Positions 54,950-62,804 of a stretch of 64,000 nucleotides of DNA are shown in pieces. The DNA lies in the NCBI RefSeq assembly GCF_009827455.1, contig NZ_WTYZ01000001.1, positions 62,001-126,000 on the forward strand, read 5' to 3'. This DNA comes from Pontixanthobacter aestiaquae. GTDB taxonomy: Bacteria; Pseudomonadota; Alphaproteobacteria; Sphingomonadales; Sphingomonadaceae. Positions within the stretch are counted from its first letter, which is position 1. Every line of letters starts with the position of its first letter. The position numbers were made by a program, and so were the translations under genes. Under the pieces are notes generated by a model. That model saw only the letters and a list, made by a program, of their open reading frames with translations, had not been told where the DNA came from and did not search any database.

Positions 54950-55720
54950 ATGAGTGATGCAACACCAAGCAGCGAAACATCTTCTTCGGCCAGCTCAAAT
55001 TTTGGCGCAACTATCCGGCCAGAGGAAGCGGCGCATTTCGGCATTTTGGCTAAGGATTGGTGGGACCCGAAGGGCTCCTCCGCGATGCTGCACAGGCTCA
55101 ATCCGGTGCGCCTGCGCTATGTGCGTGAAGCGATCGATATGCATTGGGGCGGCGATGTGCAGAGTGTGAAACCGCTGGCGGGTAAGACCGCACTGGATGT
55201 CGGTTGCGGCGCGGGATTGCTGTGCGAACCGCTCGCGCGAATGGGCGCAGCGGTCACCGGCGTCGATGCCGCGCCGGAAAATGCGCAAGCGGCGGCACTT
55301 CACGCTGAAGGATCAGGTCTCGATATCCGCTATATCGCAGGGGAGATCGGACAGCAGAATATTGGGCAGTTCGATCTGGTCACATGCCTTGAGGTGATCG
55401 AGCATGTCGCCGACAAACAGGCATTTCTGGGCAACCTTACGGCGAAACTCGCGCCGGGTGGATTGATGATCCTGTCCACTCCCAATCGCACCGCCGCATC
55501 GCGGATATTGTTGGTCGAAGGCGCCGAGGCTTTGGGTATGATCCCCAAAGGCACGCATCATTGGGATGATTTCATCACCCCTGAAGAATTGTCCGATTTG
55601 CTCGAAAACGTTGGCCTGAAGATGGGTGAACCGACCGGCATCGCATTCGGCCCTAGCAAGGGCCTGCATTTGTCGGGCGAACTGGGTCTCAATTACATCG
55701 TGACTGCGACTGCTGCCTGA
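54950..55720 (+). CDS. ubiG: UbiG ubiquinone O-methyltransferase
   Basis: SAM-dependent methyltransferase of 256 residues carrying out both O-methylations of ubiquinone synthesis. It has the SAM motif LDVGCGAGLLCEPLARMG, VTGVDAAPENAQAA, and the UbiG-specific AKDWWDPKGSSAMLHRLNP and GTHHWDDFITPEEL segments. The start at 54950 has GAAGG upstream; the frame extends further into the lysC promoter region but without support. It is divergent from lysC by about 70 bp. Confidence 0.95.
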   Translation: MSDATPSSETSSSASSNFGATIRPEEAAHFGILAKDWWDPKGSSAMLHRLNPVRLRYVREAIDMHWGGDVQSVKPLAGKTALDVGCGAGLLCEPLARMGAAVTGVDAAPENAQAAALHAEGSGLDIRYIAGEIGQQNIGQFDLVTCLEVIEHVADKQAFLGNLTAKLAPGGLMILSTPNRTAASRILLVEGAEALGMIPKGTHHWDDFITPEELSDLLENVGLKMGEPTGIAFGPSKGLHLSGELGLNYIVTATAA

Positions 55721-55727
55721 GAACTGG

Positions 55728-56138
55728 TCAGAGAATGCGTTCGGCTTGTTCGGGCGTTGGCATCCAGCACGTGTCGCGCTTGCCGAAAATCCTATAGCGA
55801 TTGCGCGCGATCAGCCGGTATAGCGGGTCGCGAATTGCGCGAGGGACTACACCGGCAACGCCCATAATCTTCCACGGCCAGCCGAGACGCCTCCACATCG
55901 AAATAACAGCATCACTGTCGCGGAGCACGCGGTCCTGTTCGACGATGATGAAACTGTCTGGATCTGCGGGATCAACCCCCGCTTGCCGCATCAGATCGGC
56001 GCCAATTTCGCTTTGCATCGCGGCGAGCCTGAACACGCCCTTACGATCAAATTTCAGAACGAACTGGGCATTGGCAGAGCACAGCACACACATTCCATCG
56101 AATACGATGATCGGATGATCATTAGCAGATGGGTGCAT
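55728..56138 (-). CDS. DCC family thiol-disulfide oxidoreductase-like protein (DUF393)
   Basis: Protein of 136 residues with the DCC signature at its start: VFDGMCVLCSANAQFVLKFD, with the conserved Asp and CxxC. LAAMQS and the C-terminal LYRLIARNRYRIFG are also typical of DUF393. It is predicted to have a thioredoxin-like fold; activity is not proven. It follows the glycerophosphodiesterase gene by 11 bp. Confidence 0.87.
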   Translation of the reverse strand: MHPSANDHPIIVFDGMCVLCSANAQFVLKFDRKGVFRLAAMQSEIGADLMRQAGVDPADPDSFIIVEQDRVLRDSDAVISMWRRLGWPWKIMGVAGVVPRAIRDPLYRLIARNRYRIFGKRDTCWMPTPEQAERIL

Positions 56139-56149
56139 AGTACCGCGGC

Positions 56150-57217
56150 CTATGGCTCGTAACTACCGCTTTCGCGGAGTATCACCGCAGCGCCCGGGTG
56201 ATCGGTAAAAATACCGTCGACATCGGCGGCAACCAGCAAACCCATCAGGATCGGCAAAGCACCGACACCGCGCGGATTATCATTGGTACGAAGCGCCGAT
56301 GGCATGAAGGTATTCTCCCGCCGCAAGGTCCAGGGATGTACTTTCAAGTCCAACGCATGCGCATCCGCCACAAACGGCTTTGCGCTGCCATCATCGTTCA
56401 GAACAAAGCTGAAATGCGGGCCAACGCCGTCAGCATATCTGGCGATCTCGGCGAGGCCAGTCGGCGTTGCCATCTCCACATAGCGCATACTTGGCTCATC
56501 CGCCGGGCTTTCATGCTCAGGGTGGATCAATTGCACCAGGCGGACATCGGTGAGTTGGTCGAGACGCTGGAGCGGACCAACTTCAAAACACTGGATAAAG
56601 ATGGGATCGCTGGCCTTGGTGTAACCTGCTTTCTTGAGCGCCCGCACCAGCAGATCGACGCTGTCGATCCCTTCATCCTGCAGCAGGAAATTGGGATGCT
56701 TGAGCTCGGGATAGAGACCGATGCGTTTGCCCAGCTCCGCCTCTTTGGCTTTCACCAGCGCGACGATCTCTTCAAATGTCGGCACTTGATACAGCCCGTC
56801 AAACCGGGAGTTCTCCGGGCGGATATGGGGCAGGCGCTCTTTGGCGCGCAGTGTCCGCAATTCTGCCAGAGTGAAGTCTTCGGCGAACCATCCCGCGATC
56901 AGCTGCCCGTCAATAGTCTTGCTCCGGCGGCGGTCGGCGAATTCATCGCGGCTTTCAACATCGGTAGTGCCCGAAATCTCGTTCTCATGGCGAGAGATCA
57001 GCACGCCGTCCTTAGACACCACCAGATCGGGTTCGACATAATCCGCACCCTGATCAATTGCGCGCTCGTAAGCGGCCAGAGTATGTTCGGGGCGCTCACC
57101 GCTCGCACCGCGATGCGCAATGATCAGCAAATCATTGTCTACGTCTTGAGCAAAAGCGGGCGTTGTCATTGCGGCACCTATCAGCGTCAAAGCACCTAGG
57201 AAAAAGCTGCGGACCAT
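56150..57217 (-). CDS. Glycerophosphodiester phosphodiesterase (GlpQ-like, periplasmic)
   Basis: Hydrolyses glycerophosphodiesters to glycerol-3-phosphate and an alcohol. The protein has 355 residues with a signal peptide ending TTPAFAQD. The catalytic and Ca-binding start is IIAHRGASGERPEHTLAAY, then GADYVEPDLVVSKDGVLIS with the metal Glu/Asp, and RHENEISGTTDV. The length and periplasmic leader fit GlpQ rather than the cytosolic UgpQ. GAGGAAG lies before the ATG, and its 5' end overlaps the ArsC-like gene by 22 nt. Confidence 0.92.
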   Translation of the reverse strand: MVRSFFLGALTLIGAAMTTPAFAQDVDNDLLIIAHRGASGERPEHTLAAYERAIDQGADYVEPDLVVSKDGVLISRHENEISGTTDVESRDEFADRRRSKTIDGQLIAGWFAEDFTLAELRTLRAKERLPHIRPENSRFDGLYQVPTFEEIVALVKAKEAELGKRIGLYPELKHPNFLLQDEGIDSVDLLVRALKKAGYTKASDPIFIQCFEVGPLQRLDQLTDVRLVQLIHPEHESPADEPSMRYVEMATPTGLAEIARYADGVGPHFSFVLNDDGSAKPFVADAHALDLKVHPWTLRRENTFMPSALRTNDNPRGVGALPILMGLLVAADVDGIFTDHPGAAVILRESGSYEP

Positions 57218-57555
57218 TCGTCTTCCTCAAAGCCAACCAGAAGGCCGGGTTCACCATCTTTGGCATGTTCGACCACCGGCCGTTTAATCATGCTCGGGTT
57301 CTGCGTCATCAGTGTGACAGCCTTTGCAGCGTCGATGTTGGCCTTGTCTGAATCGTCCAGCTTGCGGAATGTTGTGCCGCGCTTGTTAAGCAGCGCTTCC
57401 CAGCCCTTAGCTTCGACCCATTCTGTCAGCTTGTCCGAATCCGCACCCTCTTTCTTGTAGTTATGGAAAGTGAATTCGACACCGTTCGCATCCAGCCATT
57501 TGCGCGCCTTCTTGACCGTGTCGCAATTGGGAATGCCGTACATTTCGATAGTCAC
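57196..57555 (-). CDS. ArsC/Spx-family reductase-like protein (YffB type)
   Basis: Thioredoxin-fold protein of 119 residues with IEMYGIPNCDTVKKARKWLD (single Cys in PNCDTVKK) and, later, SMIKRPVVE, the Arg-Pro loop of ArsC/YffB proteins. The start is a GTG at 57555 with AAGGAG six bases upstream. Longer frames run into the palindromic repeat and are unlikely. YffB members bind glutathione and usually do not reduce arsenate. It overlaps the phosphodiesterase gene by 22 nt. Confidence 0.88.
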   Translation of the reverse strand: MTIEMYGIPNCDTVKKARKWLDANGVEFTFHNYKKEGADSDKLTEWVEAKGWEALLNKRGTTFRKLDDSDKANIDAAKAVTLMTQNPSMIKRPVVEHAKDGEPGLLVGFEEDEWSAAFS

Positions 57556-57567
57556 TGGTCTCTCCTT

Positions 57568-57652
57568 CGTCATTGCGAGGCGACATAGTCGCCGCGGCAA
57601 TCCAGAGCTAGCGCGAAATACTCTGGATTGCTTCGCTCCGCTCGCAATGACG
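57568..57652. repeat. 85-bp palindromic intergenic repeat
   Basis: CGTCATTGCGAG at the left end and CTCGCAATGACG at the right end are exact complements, and GCAATCCAGAG with CTCTGGATTGC form a second inner pair. It would fold into a long hairpin. It fills the space between ruvC (stop at 57655) and the ArsC-like GTG start. It is unlike the repeats at 31.8-32.3 kb apart from a shared GTCATT. Confidence 0.85.
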
Positions 57653-57654
57653 AG

Positions 57655-58128
57655 CTAGGTACGCGGTGCCAAATGCACATCGGCAATCGCCACTGCCAAA
57701 GCATCTGCCGCATCGGCCCCGGCGACGTTAGCTCCGGGTAGCAACACCTTCAGCATCGCCTGAACCTGGTTCTTATCCGCCGCTCCGGTTCCGACTACCG
57801 CCTTTTTGACCTTACGCGCAGCATGCTCGTGTACTGCGAGCCCAACTGCACCGCACGCCGCCAACACAGCACCTCGTGCTTGCGCCAGTTTCAAGGTAGA
57901 TTGCGGGTTCTTATTGACGAAGACTTCCTCCGCCGCCGCGCGTTCGGGCTGGTACTTCGCAATCACTCCGGCCAGGCCCGATTGCAAGGCCGCCAACCGC
58001 TCGGCCATTGGCGCTTTGGCATCTGTTTTGATCTGGCCATTGGCCACATGCGTAATGCGCGAACCCTCCGACCGGATCACGCCCCAACCGGTACAGCTGA
58101 GCGAAGGATCAAGGCCGAGGATAATCAT
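57655..58128 (-). CDS. ruvC: Holliday junction resolvase RuvC
   Basis: Endonuclease of 157 residues that cuts Holliday junctions during recombination. It starts [17 protein letters not shown] with the first catalytic Asp, has [22 protein letters not shown] with the acidic pair, and ends in [12 protein letters not shown] with the last Asp. No ruvA or ruvB follows; the next gene is unrelated. It lies 26 bp behind yebC, the usual neighbour. Confidence 0.95.
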   Translation of the reverse strand: MIILGLDPSLSCTGWGVIRSEGSRITHVANGQIKTDAKAPMAERLAALQSGLAGVIAKYQPERAAAEEVFVNKNPQSTLKLAQARGAVLAACGAVGLAVHEHAARKVKKAVVGTGAADKNQVQAMLKVLLPGANVAGADAADALAVAIADVHLAPRT

Positions 58129-58154
58129 CTAGAAAGTTGGTTCACAGCCCGATA

Positions 58155-58907
58155 TCAGGCGTCTGAGTCCAACTTCTCCATGACCTCGTCTGAGATTTCA
58201 TAGTTCCCCCAGACTGTCTGGACGTCATCGTCATCATCCAGCGTGTCGATCAGCTTGAGCAGAACGCCCGCGTCTTTTTCGTCCAAATCGACGGTCAGGT
58301 TAGGCTTCCATGCCAGCTTGACCTCTTTGGGTTCGCCTAGCGCTTTCTCCAGGCTTCCGGCGACTTCGTGCAGATCTTCTGCGCCAGTCCAGATTTCATG
58401 GCCGTCATCGCTGGAAGAAATATCTTCTGCACCCGCCTCCATCGCCGCTTCGAGGACTTTGTCTTCGCCGCCCACTTCGGACGAATATTCGATATAACCC
58501 AGCCGCTCGAAGCCGTGCGCAACCGAGCCAGCCGTGCCCAGATTGCCGCCATTTTTGGCAAAGGCTGTACGCACAGCGGTCGCGGTGCGATTGCGGTTGT
58601 CGGTCAGCGTTTCAACGATAATCGCACTGCCGCCGGGGCCGTAGCCTTCATAGCGGACTTCTTCGTAATTCTCGTCATCACCCGCGCTAGCCTTATCAAT
58701 CGCGCGCTGGATATTGTCCTTGGGCATCGACTGGCCCTTGGCGGTGTTGACCGCCAGCCGCAGACGCGGGTTCATATCCGGATCGGGCGTACCCATTTTC
58801 GCCGCAACGGTGATCTCGCGGCTGAGCTTGGAGAAGAGGTTGGACCGCTTCTTATCCTGCGCACCCTTGCGGTGCATGATGTTCTTGAATTTGGAATGGC
58901 CTGCCAT
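58155..58907 (-). CDS. YebC/TACO1 family protein
   Basis: Protein of 250 residues beginning [20 protein letters not shown] and containing [16 protein letters not shown] and [14 protein letters not shown], all hallmarks of YebC/PmpR. These proteins regulate transcription or, as shown for relatives, help ribosomes pass polyproline stretches. The three-domain length is standard. It precedes ruvC in one operon. Confidence 0.95.
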   Translation of the reverse strand: MAGHSKFKNIMHRKGAQDKKRSNLFSKLSREITVAAKMGTPDPDMNPRLRLAVNTAKGQSMPKDNIQRAIDKASAGDDENYEEVRYEGYGPGGSAIIVETLTDNRNRTATAVRTAFAKNGGNLGTAGSVAHGFERLGYIEYSSEVGGEDKVLEAAMEAGAEDISSSDDGHEIWTGAEDLHEVAGSLEKALGEPKEVKLAWKPNLTVDLDEKDAGVLLKLIDTLDDDDDVQTVWGNYEISDEVMEKLDSDA

Positions 58908-58991
58908 GGTAATCCGTCGGTTATGTGCTGTGAATCGACGGGTGACTTAGCCGAGCGATTGCCGCCCGTCACCCCTCACCTTAGCCGCAAT

Positions 58992-59339
58992 TCAGACCTT
59001 CACTGCCGTTCCGCTGGCGCTGACCATCAGCATCGATCCTGTGCCGCCGATCACTTCGTAATCCAGATCCACACCAACCACGGCGTTGCCCCCGATCGAA
59101 CCGCATTCGGCCTGCAATTCTTCGATCGCCTGCTTGCGTGCATCGCTCAGGATACGTTCGTACGAACCGGAGCGGCCACCCACGATGTCTCGAATATTGG
59201 CAAACATATCGCGCACAACATTAGCACCGACGATTACTTCGCCGGTCACGATGCCGAGATATTGCTGGATCGGTTGCCCTTCCAGCGTCGGTGTGGTCGA
59301 AACGGTGATGCCGCGCGCGTCCTTCCAAGGGCCTGCCAT
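58992..59339 (-). CDS. YbjQ family protein (DUF74)
   Basis: Protein of 115 residues with [33 protein letters not shown] and [13 protein letters not shown], which define the pentamer-forming YbjQ/UPF0145 family. The ATG at 59339 has GGAG upstream; the open frame starts further up without support. The function is not established, sometimes called heavy-metal binding. It is a single gene between yebC and the peptidase. Confidence 0.88.
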   Translation of the reverse strand: MAGPWKDARGITVSTTPTLEGQPIQQYLGIVTGEVIVGANVVRDMFANIRDIVGGRSGSYERILSDARKQAIEELQAECGSIGGNAVVGVDLDYEVIGGTGSMLMVSASGTAVKV

Positions 59340-59415
59340 GGTGTTTCTCCAATTATGATTGAGCGTTGGTGTATTGCTATCATAATGCACCAAGCCGTTC
59401 AATTGTTACCGGACT

Positions 59416-61731
59416 TCAGTCTTCCGCCATCTGCCGCTTCACTTCGGCAAGCGCAGCATCAAGCAGCTCATCACGCCGCTCGCGCACGCCTGCAAGCGTC
59501 CGCTCAACCCGGATATCAGGTTGGACCCCCAGAATATGATGCTGGGTCCCGTCGCGATTTTTAACCTGCATCCCGGTCCAGCGGAGTTGGTATCCGCCCG
59601 GTATGCGGAAGGTTGTGACATTGCCATTGGCTCCGGCTGTCGGCACGCCGATTATCGTGCCAAGCCCATTGGCCTTCACCGTGCCAAGGATGGATTCAGA
59701 CCAACTGATGGCGCCGCCATCGGTGATGAAGACGACTTTGTCGGTATAGCGGGGCAAGGCCGGCGTGATCCGCCAGCCACCTTCCTGCCAGCTGTCAAAC
59801 TGCGCATGGGGCAATGTCTGTGACGGGATATTCATTTCAGCCGAACGGATTGGAGAATCGGTCATATGCGAAAGATATGCGTATCGCCCCTTCGGATATC
59901 CGCGAAGATCGAACACCAGGCCCTTCGCAGATTCAATCTGAGCCTTCCCATCCGAAAAACGGGTATCAGTGAGGCGATCAATATCGACATAGACAATGCC
60001 CGGTTCCAACTCGCTCACAACGTCGGGTTTCGGTTCCCGAACCCGCTCGTCGCGGCTCATGGGACTCAACGGAAGGGTAATCTCGCTTTGCGCACCATCC
60101 GCATCTTCGATCAGTAGCAGGCGCTGACCAACTTCATGCGAATATCGCAGCCGAGACAGTGCCAGCTCGGTCTTCCATTGGTCACTGCCGGAAATACGCG
60201 CCTTCTTGGCGGCAATTGCATCCTGAACCGGCACGCCGTCGATTGCCTTTACCACCATTCCAGGCCGATAGCCGGATGCATCGGGGGCACCGGCCGGGGG
60301 TGCGGTAATGACCAGCTCATTCTCGATCCATTCCCAATCAAGCGGGAGCAGCGCACGGCCTTCATCGCGATAATTGACGCCGCCATGACCATCATGAAGA
60401 CCTTCTACCAACCGCAGCAGAACATCACGGTACGCAATGTCATCGGATGCCAAAGCTGCATCTTGCAGCATCGGCGCAAAGATCGCATCCCAATCAGTAT
60501 CGACGACATCCCAATAAGGATAGAAGTGATCGAACATCGCCCATGCCGATACAATTCCTGCGATGCGGGTAGTGCGGTCATGGCCTGCGGGTAACCATCC
60601 CTCGGGCTTACCGCTTTCGACAGCCGGTGTGTCGCGTTTAGGTATAGTACTTCCGGAATCGTCGATGGGCACACTAAGCGGCAGGAAAATTGCGATTTTC
60701 TCAGTAATATTTTCTGCAATTTCAGAAGGCGTCTTGGCAGCAGGAACTTCCATACGTTCAGAACTGTAGGCTCTGCTCAGCGGGGAAGGGAAGCCGTGAT
60801 ACGTCCACTGCAGATGGCGGGTGCTTGCATATAAAGGGACCGTAAACGCGTCGCCTATTTCATTGATACGCACCGCAGGGGCAACGGGTTGGAACAGTTC
60901 AGCGAGAGTCGTAGCAAGCTCGGTTGAGGTTTCTGCGCCTTCGACTCTCGGGATTGCCCCAATCAGAAAACGACCCCAATCGGCTTCCGCAGCTTGATCA
61001 CTAGGATGGAACCAACGCACCAATCCATAGACTCTGGCCAAAGCCTGCAAATTGGTAACACCGCGATCGGTTACAGGCGCAGCAGCGACATCCCCTTCAA
61101 CAGACCCATCGCGTGTAGGCCCGACCGGCGTCCCGACGCCTTCGAAGTGGGGCAGATCCATCGGGCCTATATCCTCGACGGCAAAGTCATCGACCCAAGC
61201 TTTTCCCTGGCCCTGCACCAAGAAGCCAAACACTATCTGGTTCGCATCGGCGGCCACATCGCCTTCAATGCTATAGCTTTGCCATGCCCCCGAAGTGATC
61301 GGCCGATCGCCCATATTGTCGAAGAAACCACTCTGGCCTCCAGGGCGGTCAACGCGCAGCCAGAAGCCGGCATGTTTTGGGGCGGGCGAATCAACCCGAG
61401 CCATGCCGGTCAGTCTGATCTTTCGTCCGCGCAGTGCTGTTACATCCAGCGCCCGGGTAATCGTCCCAAACTTACCCGCATCAATCACGCCTTGCGATTC
61501 GATCCGCACGCTGGCCGAGCCAGCCGCCGGATCAGCCGTATCGATAACGGCTTTGTAGCCCGCTACGTCCCCGTCAGCGGGTAGCATATTGCCGCCCCAG
61601 CCGGTCAGTGCAGAACCTGGCTCGGCTTGTTCGAAACCAGGGTTGTCCAGTTCGATAGAAGCTGCCTCATCCTGCGCTACGCCAGTAGCGGGCGCAAACA
61701 ACAGCGTTACAAAAATCAGTGACTTACGCAT
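59416..61731 (-). CDS. S41 family (C-terminal processing-type) peptidase, exported
   Basis: Protein of 771 residues with a signal peptide (IFVTLLFAPATGVAQ). A jelly-roll-like N-terminal region follows (DNPGFEQAEPGSALTGWGG, FWLRVDRPGG), then a helical part (LARVYGLVRWFHPSD), and a C-terminal tail-specific protease domain with a PDZ-like insert (GMVVKAIDGVPV). The catalytic region is VVFITDGGAISWSES, with the probable nucleophile Ser near 677, then GVPTAGANGNVTTFRIPGG. It is probably periplasmic or surface attached. The substrate is unknown. Confidence 0.87.
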   Translation of the reverse strand: MRKSLIFVTLLFAPATGVAQDEAASIELDNPGFEQAEPGSALTGWGGNMLPADGDVAGYKAVIDTADPAAGSASVRIESQGVIDAGKFGTITRALDVTALRGRKIRLTGMARVDSPAPKHAGFWLRVDRPGGQSGFFDNMGDRPITSGAWQSYSIEGDVAADANQIVFGFLVQGQGKAWVDDFAVEDIGPMDLPHFEGVGTPVGPTRDGSVEGDVAAAPVTDRGVTNLQALARVYGLVRWFHPSDQAAEADWGRFLIGAIPRVEGAETSTELATTLAELFQPVAPAVRINEIGDAFTVPLYASTRHLQWTYHGFPSPLSRAYSSERMEVPAAKTPSEIAENITEKIAIFLPLSVPIDDSGSTIPKRDTPAVESGKPEGWLPAGHDRTTRIAGIVSAWAMFDHFYPYWDVVDTDWDAIFAPMLQDAALASDDIAYRDVLLRLVEGLHDGHGGVNYRDEGRALLPLDWEWIENELVITAPPAGAPDASGYRPGMVVKAIDGVPVQDAIAAKKARISGSDQWKTELALSRLRYSHEVGQRLLLIEDADGAQSEITLPLSPMSRDERVREPKPDVVSELEPGIVYVDIDRLTDTRFSDGKAQIESAKGLVFDLRGYPKGRYAYLSHMTDSPIRSAEMNIPSQTLPHAQFDSWQEGGWRITPALPRYTDKVVFITDGGAISWSESILGTVKANGLGTIIGVPTAGANGNVTTFRIPGGYQLRWTGMQVKNRDGTQHHILGVQPDIRVERTLAGVRERRDELLDAALAEVKRQMAED

Positions 61732-61804
61732 ACATCCCCTCTCGTCCGCATGCCATGTATCGGCATAGTAGCTGGATGGAAGATGAACGCGCTAAGACTG
61801 CATC

Positions 61805-62041
61805 CTAGTCGAGACCGAGCGCGTTCTTATAAGTGTCGAGAACCATTTCCATCTCGTTGCGGTCATTGGCGTCCATTTTGCGCAAGCGAACAACCTGGCG
61901 CATGATTTTGGGATCGTAACCGACGGCTTTTGCCTCGGCATAGACATCACGAATATCGTCAGCGATGCCTTTCTTCTCTTCTTCGAGGCGTTCGATACGC
62001 TCGATCAGAAGGCGCAGACGGTCGTCGGTGGCATCAGCCAT
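61805..62041 (-). CDS. gapR: GapR nucleoid-associated protein (DUF2312)
   Basis: Protein of 78 residues, all helical: [40 protein letters not shown] and [16 protein letters not shown]. It is the standard GapR sequence pattern. GapR binds overtwisted AT-rich DNA ahead of replication and transcription forks and is near-universal in alphaproteobacteria. The ATG at 62041 has GGAG upstream; the longer frame is an artefact. Confidence 0.93.
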   Translation of the reverse strand: MADATDDRLRLLIERIERLEEEKKGIADDIRDVYAEAKAVGYDPKIMRQVVRLRKMDANDRNEMEMVLDTYKNALGLD

Positions 62042-62253
62042 AATCAAAGCTCCAATGGAATGAGAATCAGTTGGCGCTGCTGATAGCCTTCGGATGAGCA
62101 GCGGTGAAGCCACGCAGCGCAAATTTCATCAGAATACGATTGAACCTTTTGGCGCCTTCGCCCGACCAACTTCTGCCAGTCTCATTTACGCCGTAAAATA
62201 AGTATACATCGGTCCGGTCGAATAGTTTTAATATCGCGACTCAGGAGGAAGAA

Positions 62254-62799
62254 ATGAATTTCAGGGCGATACTGGCTATTCTGGCCGTGACATCACTACC
62301 GGCATTGTCCTCTTGCTCAAATCATTTGGCCGTTTCTGGCTATCAGGATGGTTGGTGTCCGGATGGCAACTGCACCTCCAAGCAAACATCTGTCGCGGGC
62401 CGCTCCGGCTTCAATACCAATGCCGCCAGCGGGCGGGTCGTCAAAGACAAATGCGGAACCGAACCAATGACCCGCGTCGAGGTAGACCGCAGCCTGGGGC
62501 AAGGCTTGGTCAGCGTGCTCACTCTTGGCATCGTCAATCAGGCGACAATCAAGTTCGAATGCGCCAAGCCTGACACTTCACAGCCGCTTGTGTCGTGCAC
62601 CACTATCGATGGGACCGGCGATACGAATACGCCGGTCCAGATCACTTGCACCAAGCCAGGCACAGGTGGCGATGAGACGGTTGAATATGATTGTACCGCA
62701 ACAGGCACTCCGGAGGACCCTACCATGCTGGTCAGCTTTACCTGCAGCGATGTTACCACCAGTTGGTTCTTGACCGAACCTGCATCAGCCAGAGGATAA
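62254..62799 (+). CDS. Hypothetical lipoprotein
   Basis: Protein of 181 residues with a lipoprotein signal (ILAVTSLPALSSC, Cys21) and AGGAGG upstream. The mature part is Thr/Gly/Cys-rich; TEPMTRVEVDRSLGQGLVSV and LTLGIVNQATIKFECAKP resemble small phage- or plasmid-type lipoproteins of the Bor kind. Eight or so Cys residues in the mature part could form disulfides. It is followed after five bases by the FAD oxidase gene, so the two are probably co-expressed. The function is unknown. Confidence 0.72.
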   Translation: MNFRAILAILAVTSLPALSSCSNHLAVSGYQDGWCPDGNCTSKQTSVAGRSGFNTNAASGRVVKDKCGTEPMTRVEVDRSLGQGLVSVLTLGIVNQATIKFECAKPDTSQPLVSCTTIDGTGDTNTPVQITCTKPGTGGDETVEYDCTATGTPEDPTMLVSFTCSDVTTSWFLTEPASARG

Positions 62800-62804
62800 G
62801 CGCG

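Noticed and set aside
58368..59564. 398-residue plus-strand frame across yebC and ybjQ
   Set aside because: Runs antisense to two well-recognised genes and shows no family motif.
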